Below, one piece after another: positions 11,900-21,750 of a stretch of DNA of 64,000 nucleotides. Position 1 is the stretch's first letter. Every line of letters starts with the position of its first letter. The notes under the pieces are model-generated. The model was not told the DNA's origin, did no database searches, and saw only the letters and a list, made by a program, of their open reading frames with translations. The DNA is from Phymatolithon calcareum. Taxonomy: Eukaryota; Rhodophyta; Florideophyceae; Hapalidiales. The stretch lies in the NCBI GenBank assembly GCA_977006965.1, contig OZ345384.1, forward strand, positions 992,001-1,056,000. Reading direction: 5' to 3'. A program made the position numbers and the translations under genes.

Positions 11900-14860
11900 G
11901 AAACGATACGAAATCCATTCGCCGTTCCCGCCGAGCTCTGCCTGCAGCACACAGAAATGCTTGAACTATGCGAAGCATGCGGAGAAACATTTCCGAATGT
12001 AGTTGTGCTTGGGAGACACAGGAGACGAGCACACTGGGCACAACGGCAAGTTGAACGCGGTAATTCAACCCATGTCGGTGAATCTTCCGGTGCGATCGAC
12101 GAAGATGAGAGCTTTTCCAGGCTTCCATGGGAACGTTTCGATCCCCAAACGTTTCCCAGGGTACCGGCCGGTTTGTTTGTAGCCTCACAGCTACCTGGCC
12201 GTATTTCCGATATGGTCTATTAGTACTACGCAGATTTTGACGACACTGCTAATGCAGCATTTCAAAATCTTGAAGAAATGGCACCACCTCTCGCAAATCT
12301 GCGTCGCAGAGCGAAGATTTTATTGCAATTTTGCTGGGACGAGAGGTACACAAGGGGAGAAGTGGGATCTCACCTCGATCTTGAAGTTAAATTGTCTGAA
12401 TGCGAATGTCGAAATGATTTCGAACGGCAGTTCTTATCCACGCGATCATTTGTGGAGTATGTCCACTTAGCCAGACGAAATTACGTTCCGGCACAAGGAT
12501 GGATGGTTGCATCGATTACTATAAACGACGTGAAAAACAATACAGGTGTCTTTCGGTCCATGTTGACTATTATCAAGTCTGAGGTTTGTGGTGGTGCTGG
12601 AGCTGACGCTGGGGTTCGTTCATTTTCCCTATGGAGAGATCTGGAGAGTGCATCTATTAGCATGCATTGAACTCAGTCTCTTTGAAAGCATACGAGCAAA
12701 CAAGCGCATTGCTTCTCGTTGTTGCTTTTTATTTGTATGCAGATGAATCGCCGCTTTCTAGGTCCGGAGCCTAAAGTGCTGAAAACGTTCGCATCAGACT
12801 GGTAAATGTGAACGGTCGGTCTGAAAATGGCATGAAATAGGAATTGCTCCCTCTTTAAAGAAAGCCCTGGCCTTTTGCAGAAGTCCTACGATTTCGAAGA
12901 CTCAAGCTGATCTCTTCCAACGTTTTTTATTCCTCGTCTTAAAACATGTTCTAGATGCTTCACGGCACGGAGTGATGATATCGGGAAGGTATGATATAGT
13001 GCGCATTAACACAGTTCTTGCCGATCAACCCCAAGACTGGGAATTTTTCTGTCTAGAGCGCAATGGAAGTTTTATGGATTGTACAGAATGCATGATGCAT
13101 TCTCGACATTTCAATTACAATGAGAGCTCTGACGAGGATACCGACGATGAATTTTCCACTGACCTCTTAATCGGTGTTGTGTTTAACAACACCTATCATC
13201 AACAGACTTAGAGATCTGTTGCAGCTCCTCGACGTGATGTTTCTGGTATAGTATGGCGACAACGTGTTATTTCTAAATCAAACAGTCCTTCTAACACTAC
13301 AGCGGAAGACATTGAAAATGCAATAAAGTTTACTGAACGTAACAAACAACTTGTAGCAAAAAGCAAGAAGTACCTCAAACTGGTCAGTGCGTTAGAGCTT
13401 CCACCATGCCTTGCCGCGATGTACGGATTGGGAACTCAGCCATTTCAACTGTAGATGTGCATTTGTTTTGACAGATTGCGTGTTGTAGACCTTGGGATTA
13501 AGCGAAAGCTTCCCGATTTAGTGTTCAGGATGTTCAATGAACCTTCTTATAACAAAGGCATTGAAACGAAATCGGCATTCGTCAGAATCGCTAATAACCG
13601 CTTTGTTCATCTTCCTCGAATTTGCTCACTTAACATCAGGCCGTTTAGGCAGAGTTCGAGTGAGGTGCATGCTAATCACACTGGAAAGGAGCTGAGGGAA
13701 ATGACGCCATTCTTCTGGGCTTACAACCGGGAACGAATCCAGACGATGACACGCTCGTGCAATCTGCTTTGGCCCTGAACCACGTTCAAAGCATTCTGAT
13801 GAGAATTAACGCGATCATGAACACCAGCATTCCCATCTTAAGAGAGATTGAAAAACTGAAGGAATCATGCTTCACTGCGGGACTATACATGTCGAAAGCT
13901 CTTGGCGTTCCGCTTGATACAGCTGCATCGCTTGATGCGACATGTCAGACTTTATTCCGAAAAATTCAGATGTGCTCGGCGCGGAGAAAGCGATGCAAAC
14001 GAAGAAAAGCAGCGGACGACGAAATACAGCTACAACGCCACACAAAAGAAAATGGAACAAATTGGAAAGGAACTTTTGGCCGTGCGAACAATTGCTGTCG
14101 CATCACATGAATCTTCCTTCGACGAGCACCACTTTCATTAAGATTATTAGGTCAGCGTTCTTGAGAGTTCGAATCCCATTCAAAACGAGGAACATCGTGA
14201 AACGCGGTACTTTGAACCGCCAATGACTGATATCCAAATTGCTGAACAGGAGTAATCTGCCAGAGAGTTGGAAGTATTAGTTTCCAGAGTGAGTTCAGAG
14301 GATTTTCTGAAATGGTTCTCCGGAGAAATCATGTTATTCCACATCACCATATGTCGAAAAGGAGGAAATCCATCAAGTTCAACGCGATTCTTCCATGGTT
14401 GACGCCCATCGAAAGCAACGAAGAAGCCTTTGAGCGGGCAGATGTACGGCAAATCGCATACGCGGCAAAAACATTAACGAATCTTGTTCGCGCTCTGACG
14501 CTGTAGAGTACAGTCATGAAAAATGCATTCGAAAGGACATACTTCACTTGACTGTTGATGGACATGTTCTAGACCGTGGAGTTGCAAATATTGCTGTCAT
14601 TATTCGCCTTCGAGCTCTTGATCTTCATCCAGAGAACCGAAGAGTTCTCGAGGAGTTCAAGAACTCTCGTTACGGATATGTCTTGCATTATGGCGCAGAA
14701 GGCCATGTTCTTTTGGATTGTGTAAGCCAATGATCACGACGTCGCATTTTGGTCATTGTTCCAGATATGCACGACTTTTCCGAGCCCCATTCCATATACA
14801 CTAGAATGAATGATGTGACAGAGAGTCTAGAAGAAAGACAAAATGTGAAGTTCTTTGACG
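11900..14860 (+). pseudogene. Decayed gene with N-terminal C2H2 finger, DNA-transposon-like
   Basis: A chain of plus-strand frames separated by single stops or frameshifts reads as one long protein. Near 11970-12035 there is a C2H2 finger (CEACGETFPNVVVLGRHRRRAH, C-x2-C-x12-H-x4-H, counted in pieces). Next is an uninterrupted-looking 130-residue region after one stop at 12221; an acidic region at 13110-13170; then FDRLRVVDLGIKRKLPDLVFRM near 13470, and a Lys/Arg-rich stretch near 13980. Later pieces (14550-14730; 14740-14880) continue in one frame with one stop. The order of finger, LxxxDLG-type motif and basic C-terminus recalls Plavaka/KDZ-type transposases of fungi and animals. That resemblance is from memory and weak. 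The gene is dead and is cut by LINE-D at its 3' side. Confidence 0.4.
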
Positions 14861-14864
14861 TTAG

Positions 14865-17192
14865 CGGCGTGCAGGTCACTTCTATTCCAAGAACGCATTG
14901 TTGAATTCCAATCCTTTTATAAGACGATTTCGGAGTACGCACGAGCATATCGCCGCCATGGCACAATGCACTGCAGACGCATTCTCCCGCCGGCGTAAAT
15001 GTGCAGCACTATTCGTGGATTTCAGTGCTGCATACGATCGAGTCGTCATTCCTGCGCTACTGGCTAAAATGGCGGAACTGGAATGCCCACCCAATACGAT
15101 GTGCTGGATGCATTCCTACTTGGCGGATCGCCGAGCTCGGGGAAGACACATCCACACAGTTGGACGGTCGCATGTACTAGGATGCGGACTACCCCAAGGA
15201 AGCTCGTTGTCACCAAATCTTTGGAATTTGTACATATTGGACTTAGACTTACGTCTTGACGACCTGGTTCAATTCAGTTTCGCAGACGACACCAGCTTCC
15301 ATGCCACCGGCATCACTTGGGATGATGTAATCTCAAAGCTCAACGAAGCAGCCGAGAAACTCTCCCGTCTATGCGGCCATTTGCAAATCAAGGTGAACGC
15401 TCGAAAATGCAAAGTGCTAGGATTTTCTGCAGGTGGACGGTTACCACAAGAAATTGTAGATGGTAGCGTCACTATTGATGGTGAGGAAATCGACGCAGTG
15501 ACCGCATACAAGTTCCTAGGTGTTTATTTCGACCAACGAATGAGCTTCAAAGTGCATTGCCGAGAAGTGAGCCGGAAATTTCGATCGAAGACTCGTTTCA
15601 TCCGCGCGTTGAGCGGCACATCCTGGGGTGCGGATTCATCAACGATGGAGGCTTTCCGAAAGAGCTACTGCGAGCCAACTGCGATGTACGGTGCATCAGC
15701 CTTCGCTGTACACGGATTCGATTCCCACATCAAACAAGTGGAAGTCGCGCGGAACGACGCTGCACGAGCGGCGAGCGGTTGCCTGAAAGCTACGAAAATC
15801 GCCGAGCTTCGGTCATTGACTGGGATGCGCAGCCTCCGAGATATCGGAGAGATGGATGCTACCCTTATCATGGACAAAGCACTTCGACTCCGACCGGATA
15901 CTCCAGTGGCTCTCACGGCAAACTCACGCGAACTGAAATCCAGGCGCACAGGGTCGTGGCGGGACTCGAGCACCCTTCATCTGGCGGAAAAGGGGATCTT
16001 GGCACTCCCACGCAATGGTCTTCCCCCACCGATTCAGAAGGATCGCTCCAGTGGCAGATTTCAAACCTACGCGACTCCCATTTCGGCAAAAAATGGGCCG
16101 GATGAAAAGCGCTTGGCAACAGAAGCTTTTATTTCGGAGCGCAACGCAGAAAAACCCGCGGAGATCGAAGTATGGACGGACGGAAGTGTCGGAGAAATAC
16201 CTCACAAATACGTGTGGGACCTGAATCATGGAGAGCGCGTCTCCGTGAAATGGGATGAGGGCTGGTACATTGCGACGTTGAAGAAATTTAACCCCACCCA
16301 GTGCGGGAACTACGAAGTAGCGAAACGGTTTGAGTCTCGACACGGCAGGCCCCCGGATATACTCCTGGCCTACGACGACGGAGACGAGCATGCTTACGCA
16401 GCAACCCCGACTAATTCGAAGCAGCGCGTTATTGTGCGCGATGAGTATGGTGACTCACTCGACATGTATCGTACCATCCCGTTCCAAGTCGGCGGAGCCG
16501 GAATTCTGGTGATACGCGACGGAGAAACGATTATGGAAGCAGCATTATCCGCCGGGGCTGTGGGCTCTTCATTCGACACAGAGGCATATGCGGCCGTCCA
16601 TGCGTTTCAGGTAATATCAGATCTACAGATCTCGCGCGGCAGCACGATTAGATGGTTCACTGACAGCAGAAGCTGCATAGATGCGCTCAACAGACAGCCC
16701 CGGATGTTTGGTGAGATGGTGCGGAAATTATGGAGTCTTATGGAACAAGTCATGTCGCACGAGATTCACATAGAGTGCATCTGGATACCGAGCCACTGCG
16801 GTGTTCCGAAAAATGAGGCTGCTGATGAACTGGCGAGACGCGGAATTTTGGAATCGAGTCTGGTGTTGCACCAAGGGATACCCCTTACCTTGGAAGCGGC
16901 GCGATCTATTATCAAGTCACCCTGTAGAAGCAAACCATTTGACCTACCAACACTTCCAAAAGATCTTAACATCTCACAGAGACGCGCCGAGGTGACAATT
17001 CACCAGATCGTAGACTCTACGATCCAGTGTGTAAGATGTATCCTACGCTGTCCTGGCCGGATTCTATCTCGAAAACGGTTCATCGGAAGAGTGCGCGACA
17101 AAACCGTAGAAGATCTGTGCAGGGAGAGACCCATTGAGATACTCCAATTTTTGAACAATGAGAACTTGCTCGAGGGTAAGTTCGGACGTTAA
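14865..17192 (+). CDS. LINE-D ORF2 C-terminal part: RT, then RNase H with inserted Tudor-like domain
   Basis: Residue numbers count from the codon at 14898. RT: FVDFSAAYDRV (39-49, first Asp), CGLPQGSSLSP (96-106), FADD (128-131) and YKFLGVYFD (204-212). RNase H: WTDGS (426-430), TEAYA (561-565), FTDSRS (587-592) and IPSHCGVPKNEAADELAR (630-647), so the four acidic residues and the His are all present. Between WTDGS and GGAGILV, where RNase H normally has a few residues, about 100 are inserted (431-529). The core reads GERVSVKWDEGWYIATL ... LAYDDGDEHAY, the pattern of a Tudor-like fold (W-x-W/Y aromatic positions, YDDGD strand). The frame is open throughout, so the insert is a fixed part of the protein rather than a recent accident. 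It may tether the enzyme to chromatin; that is inference. Confidence 0.85.
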   Translation, partial: RRAGHFYSKNALLNSNPFIRRFRSTHEHIAAMAQCTADAFSRRRKCAALFVDFSAAYDRVVIPALLAKMAELECPPNTMCWMHSYLADRRARGRHIHTVGRSHVLGCGLPQGSSLSPNLWNLYILDLDLRLDDLVQFSFADDTSFHATGITWDDVISKLNEAAEKLSRLCGHLQIKVNARKCKVLGFSAGGRLPQEIVDGSVTIDGEEIDAVTAYKFLGVYFDQRMSFKVHCREVSRKFRSKTRFIRALSGTSWGADSSTMEAFRKSYCEPTAMYGASAFAVHGFDSHIKQVEVARNDAARAASGCLKATKIAELRSLTGMRSLRDIGEMDATLIMDKALRLRPDTPVALTANSRELKSRRTGSWRDSSTLHLAEKGILALPRNGLPPPIQKDRSSGRFQTYATPISAKNGPDEKRLATEAFISERNAEKPAEIEVWTDGSVGEIPHKYVWDLNHGERVSVKWDEGWYIATLKKFNPTQCGNYEVAKRFESRHGRPPDILLAYDDGDEHAYAATPTNSKQRVIVRDEYGDSLDMYRTIPFQVGGAGILVIRDGETIMEAALSAGAVGSSFDTEAYAAVHAFQVISDLQISRGSTIRWFTDSRSCIDALNRQPRMFGEMVRKLWSLMEQVMSHEIHIECIWIPSHCGVPKNEAADELARRGILESSLVLHQGIPLTLEAARSIIKSPCRSKPFDLPTLPKDLNISQRRAEVTIHQIVDSTIQCVRCILRCPGRILSRKRFIGRVRDKTVEDLCRERPIEILQFLNNENLLEGKFGR

Positions 17193-17230
17193 TACTAACG
17201 TTTTCTGCAATAAAGAAAGAAAGAAAGACA
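14865..17230 (+). mobile_element. LINE-D, 5'-truncated, RT plus RNase H
   Basis: The non-LTR element starts within the RT domain (open after a TAG at 14862-14864; FYSKNALLNSNPF is the usual sequence before the first RT motif) and keeps one intact frame to 17192. The 3' end has a short hairpin, ACGTTA-ATAC-TAACGT, then TGCAATAAAG and AAAG repeats up to about 17230. No convincing TSD was found; CAAGAA..CATT near 14888 and 17241 is a degenerate candidate. The intact 776-codon frame suggests a recent insertion or continued selection in its source copy. Confidence 0.85.
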
Positions 17231-18312
17231 GAGGTGAGCAAGAAAACATTAAAGTTCTCAAATATCTTCGCCATAAATTCACACACGCACTCAGTCTCCT
17301 CATCTAATGTACGTCCGAGAAGAGTACCCCCAAGCAGCTCACACGTAAACGCATTGCAGTCCAAAGAAGTTCCTCTAGAACTAACGTTCTTCGTATTCTC
17401 GCAGGCTACGTTTACACCTATCAGCCCGCGAGCCCGTCAGCACCAACGGCCTCTGTGAATAACTGCAGACCGCGGACAAAAGCGGCATGATCCGCATGGT
17501 GTGCATTCTTGAGATTAACTTGAAAAAATTCTGGATCAGTGCGTCGTCAGCAAGCAAGACAATGTATATTCGAAACATCTTGGAATTGTGGAGAATTATC
17601 GTCGTCCATTCACGACATTACATTGCGCTTTGCCAATAGCTCATGCGTAGCAATGGCTCGCATTTCCCCGCAACTTTGATACTGCCTTCAGAGAGTAGCT
17701 AATTTCCTCAAGGAGACGCGAGGATATAAAATACAAAAAGTACAGCAGCATTGAACGCAAGAAGTTAAATCTTCGGCGATTAAAGTACGGTTGTGTACGT
17801 AAGGGCAGTGGCGACGCTGAGGAAATTTCATAGTGATACGCTTTAATTCTTTGCGTTCTATCATGGAAATATCAATACCTGTATTTTCGCCTCTGCGTTG
17901 CCGACGCCGGGTAGAGTCCGCAAGCCCTGCAGTCCTCCGATGTGCGAAGTGGGTCCAGTATCGTGCTGGATGCTTTCGAAGAGCACAGTAATTTTAGTGC
18001 CTGGGTATGATCGACGGACTTTTCTTTGAAGAAAGAATTCTTTGAACTTCCTTGCTCCCTTCGCCACGCACGAGCCGCAACTTTTCTTTAAATTTCTTTC
18101 AAAGTCCTGGGCTCTCCAGGGTCGCCTTTCAAGAATAATCCTCTCCTCTGAAAGAGACAAATGAAATCGAACCATGTGACATGTACAGCAGAATTTCAGA
18201 CCGGCCTGCGCCAGTGGCACGGCGTGCCGCGGGCACGAAGAATAGTGCCCGGTACCGGTGTCCCGGAGGAGCGCTCCAGTGGAAAAACCACTGTGCTCAT
18301 GACAATGGGTGC
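17231..18312. other. Unassigned sequence left of the inverted arms
   Basis: A 170-codon minus-strand frame (17861-18373) starts without ATG inside the left inverted arm and has no recognisable domain. Otherwise nothing is supported. Confidence 0.35.
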
Positions 18313-18608
18313 TGTGGGGTTGTGAATCGCACAGGAAGGCACACTGGGTTTGGTCGGGATGTTCCTTGGCCAAACGACGAGGGCGCCGCGAAGCGGCGAC
18401 CTTTATAGAAAAAGAATTTGATCAAGAATGACTTGGCGATATGAAAAATGGATCGTAAGCACATGTAATCAGTGTAAAGCACATGTAAGCTGTAAACAGC
18501 GGTTCTAGGGTTTGCCCTTGGTGATCTTTCATGGTTTAAGTACGTATCGAAACCTAGGTTACTGTAATGACTATAATTCTATCTGTAAGTTCTTGCTGTA
18601 AATGCAAG

Positions 18609-19449
18609 TGTCGCGCGCGTGTTATGTCGCTGTCCCAAGGCGGTCGCTTTTTCTTCTCGCGACTGTACGCCGCACAAATTGGATCACGATAGTTATGCTG
18701 TTCGTAGTAGGTGATCTAATGGGCCATACGGGCACGTGTCTCTCGTGTGTCTATGCGCTGCATCGCTGTCTTCTGCGTAGGTTGTAGTATATAAGCTAGT
18801 TTGCTCCTTCCGCTGAGTTAAGGAAGGTGGGGGAGTTCTGGATTTCGGCTCGATTGCTTGGATCAAGCACGCGCAATGTTCGCCTTACAGTCCCTTCGAC
18901 CACGCGGAGTCAGAGCTCTTCCCAACCTTCTTGGGCGCAACCGTCGTCATGCAAGCCAGCACGGAGAAAACAGCGCTCAAGTTCCCTTTTCCCTTTTTCG
19001 TGCGTTCGTTCGAAGGTCAACGGCCAAGCCAAGGTCGCCGTCTGAGGATGACGTCGTCCCTGTCCCGGAGGTTTCTGGACTTCGGCTCGAGTGCCTGGAT
19101 CCCACACGCGTCACGCCTGTGAATCCCTTCGACCACGCGGAGTAGGTGACTTCCCAACCCTTCTTGACCGCAACCGTTTCGCCGCACAAGCCAGTTCGAT
19201 GACATTCGCGCTCAAGGCACCTGTCCACTTTTCGCGCGCCTGTCTCAAGGTCGACGACCAAGCCAAGGTCGCCGCCGGAGGACGACGCCGACGTCTACAC
19301 GCTTAATCTGTCTGTTTGTCCTGGAGGTTTTGTTTGCTTGTCTTTCTTTCCTCCTCTTTTGTCTTGTCTCTCCCGCTCTTTTCTTCTCTCTCCTCTCTTG
19401 CGCTTTTCTCTCCCATGTAGAGTCGGGTTCTTTGGAGGCTGGCGCTACA
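18609..19449 (+). mobile_element. Solo LTR, 841 bp
   Basis: It starts TGTCGCGCGCG and ends GGCGCTACA, with a perfect 5-bp TSD, GCAAG, at 18604-18608 and 19450-19454. The right inverted arm has the uninterrupted site (AAATGCAAGCTGTAATG), confirming the insertion. TATATAAG at 18788-18795 is a likely core promoter of the LTR. The central part is a tandem duplication of about 230 bp (about 18835-19066 and 19067-19297). There are no internal domains, so the provirus was lost by LTR recombination. A second copy lies at 36444-37331. Confidence 0.93.
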
Positions 19450-19570
19450 GCAAGCTGTAATGACAATTTGAAGGGAGCTAGTTTTGTAGGAAATGGAGGG
19501 CATGATAGTAGCGTTGGACGCCACAGGTGCCGGCAAAGGTCAGTCTGTACTGGATTAGAAAAACCCCATC

Positions 19571-19622
19571 TAAAACTAAGATTTTTTTATATTTCAAGTT
19601 TATTTGAAAGCCCCGCAGACAC
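19571..19622 (-). mobile_element. Very short LINE-C-type 3' end
   Basis: The plus-strand sequence ATTTTTTTATATTTCAAGTTTATTTGAAAGCCCC, given in two parts (ATTTTTTTATATTTCAAG and TTTATTTGAAAGCCCC), matches the 3' terminus of the LINE-C copy at 24.63 kb. It is a minimal 5'-truncated copy. The far boundary is uncertain. Confidence 0.5.
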
Positions 19623-20353
19623 GAGACAAAATTAAACGGCTACCAAGTACCGGTTGGCACTTTCTTCTTGGTCGCGCTCCCGCGACTATTTTGTGTGGCA
19701 CGAGCAATATCATTAATCATGATGGAATGCGTTCTGAACAGCAGCTCAGAAAACTATGAATAATTGTGTCCTTGTGCTCGTGACCTCGCTGCTCTTTCCG
19801 TTCCGTTCTGAGCGCACGGACACAAGATCCCTTCGGTTGCTGGGAAAGGACGCGTCGCAAAAGGGGCTAGAAGGAGGCAAAGAAGGTGCAGTGCACTGCA
19901 GAAGGAAAAACACCACAGAAACAGGAAGCATGAGGACAAACAGAATGAAGGGGAGTATTTTTGATTGTACCAGAGCTTGTAAGTACGTCACGGTCGTTGA
20001 ACGGGAACGTCCTATATCAGTGAGGCCCTCGTCGCTAAGGCGGAATGGATACGACCGTCGCTGTGTGTGGCGTCCAACGTCACTATCATACCCTCCATTT
20101 CCTATAACACTATCTCCCTTCAAAGTGTCATTACAGCTTGCATTTACAGCAAGCCCTTACAGATAGCATTACAGTCATTAAAATACCCTAGCTTTCCATG
20201 CGTACTTACACCATGAAAGATCACGAAGGGCAAGTCATTCTTGATCCAATTCTTTTTCTATAAAGGTCGCCGCTTCGCGGCGCCCTCGGCGTTTTGCCAG
20301 GGAACAACCCGACCGAACCCAGTGTGCCAACTTGTGCATTTAACAACCCCACA

Positions 20354-21742
20354 CTGCGAAAGCGGAAAGAAACGAAACGTAAGGAACGTCGCCTGGATGG
20401 AGTAATGCAAGAAATGTCGGGATCCTTGAGCGTTGTGTGTCGGGATCATATGGCGAACAACTCAACGCCCCTGGCTTCGGGCAGTAAGAGCGACATACAT
20501 AGGAAGGTCCGAGAGATGAGGTTTTGCTCCGTGCACGAACGCGGATGTAACGTTGTGGTTTCCACGATGCGACAGCATGAAGATGCGGTGGTGGATGTAG
20601 ATGGGGAACATCCACCCGAAGTGCCAACGGGTCGAGCTAGCGAAGAATGCGAGCGCAAATCCAAACTGCTGAGTCTACGAGTGGGATTCACCGCTCTCAT
20701 TACTTTAGGTCGGCGTCGTTGTGGTTTATAGCCACTCGAGGTGATCTCTAAGCTATCTTACAGTGCATGCGAGACAATGTGTACTACTGGTCCATAAGGG
20801 ATCACGATGCTAACTCGCGAGTCATTTCCAGACCAATGGGATGGAAGTAATGCACAGGCGTCGGTTGCGAGAAAAGGAAGGCGTACCCACCGTCTGCCAG
20901 GAGCAGTGCGATACCCGTGGACGCGCAGAAGGCACTGGGGAAGCGATCAATATCAGCCCCATGAGGGGAAAGGCAAAATGAATGAATGAATATTTCGTGG
21001 ACGGTTTAGTTGACAGTGTCAACACGAAGACAGGTTGTGAGAGCTATTTGAACTTCTATTATTCTATTGGCGTCCGGATGATCCTGAAATCTTGAAAAAT
21101 AAAGCATGGATTGAAATGCTACCACAGCAAGAATACGAGTATCTTTTCCGCTCAAAAAGTACTAACTTTTAGAGGTCGTGTGAGCCGTAACGCCTTCAAT
21201 AAATTTTCTTTCCTCTGTCCCATCGTTGCGGTCAACGCAGCCTTCCGAAACTTTTTGGATCGACGCTGGACACATACGCAGACAGCGACTATGCTCTGCT
21301 ACATAGAATTATAAAGAAGGTTCCTCCGAGAATCGAATAGCGGTTTTGCCGTCAGAGCGAAACGATTACTTAAATTATTATTTTTTAAAATATTCTTGTG
21401 GCTTTGATGACAAAAAAGACAGAGCTAGAACTCGTAACTCTCGACTATATACGGGAATTAAACACGACAACTGACATTAAAGAAAGATCTAACATTCGGC
21501 GAGAATAGGAAAAGCAAGAAGAGCACTGCATCAGGAAAATTACGTTCGCCAAGAATTGTATACCGCGCCAGGCATTGAAGATGAAAGAAAGCAGATACAG
21601 AATTCTTTATGCAAGGTGCTTTGTAGGGCATATTACGAGAAGTTGACCGAAGTGAATTGAAGAAATTGGCATTCAAGGATCATGGGCAGTTGGAAAACTC
21701 AACAGAATCCTGAAGAAGACTTCATGGACCCCGATAGAAGAG
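20354..21742. other. Mostly unassigned; one retroposon-like tail
   Basis: A 145-codon plus-strand frame (20294-20731) starts without ATG in the right inverted arm and has no known domain. At 20953-20994, a small hairpin (GCCCCATGAGGGG) is followed by AATG repeats. A similar arrangement on the minus strand lies at 32295-32335, which suggests the 3' ends of one retroposon family. At 21350-21400 there is a stretch resembling one arm of the foldback at 51015. Confidence 0.4.
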
Positions 21743-21750
21743 ATTGACGT

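Larger units (their letters stand above)
18313..20353. repeat. Pair of inverted arms (about 290-370 bp) around a 540-bp centre
   Basis: The left arm (18313-18608 plus 19455-19525, split by a solo LTR) matches the reverse complement of the right arm (20067-20353). Both contain the perfect hairpin CGCCGCGAAGCGGCG next to a TATA-like CTATAAAG, and both end inside at GTTGGACGCCACA. About 85 bp near 18430-18515 are missing from the right arm. The outer and inner flanks differ, and no TSD is visible. This could be a long-TIR (Mutator-like) element or two inverted copies of a repeat carrying a promoter-like segment. The right arm is also the empty-site control for the LTR insertion. Confidence 0.7.

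Noticed and set aside
14160-14190. B-box-like GTTCGAATCCC as a second SINE or tRNA
   Set aside because: No A box, tail or TSD nearby; it lies within decayed coding sequence, so chance is likely.
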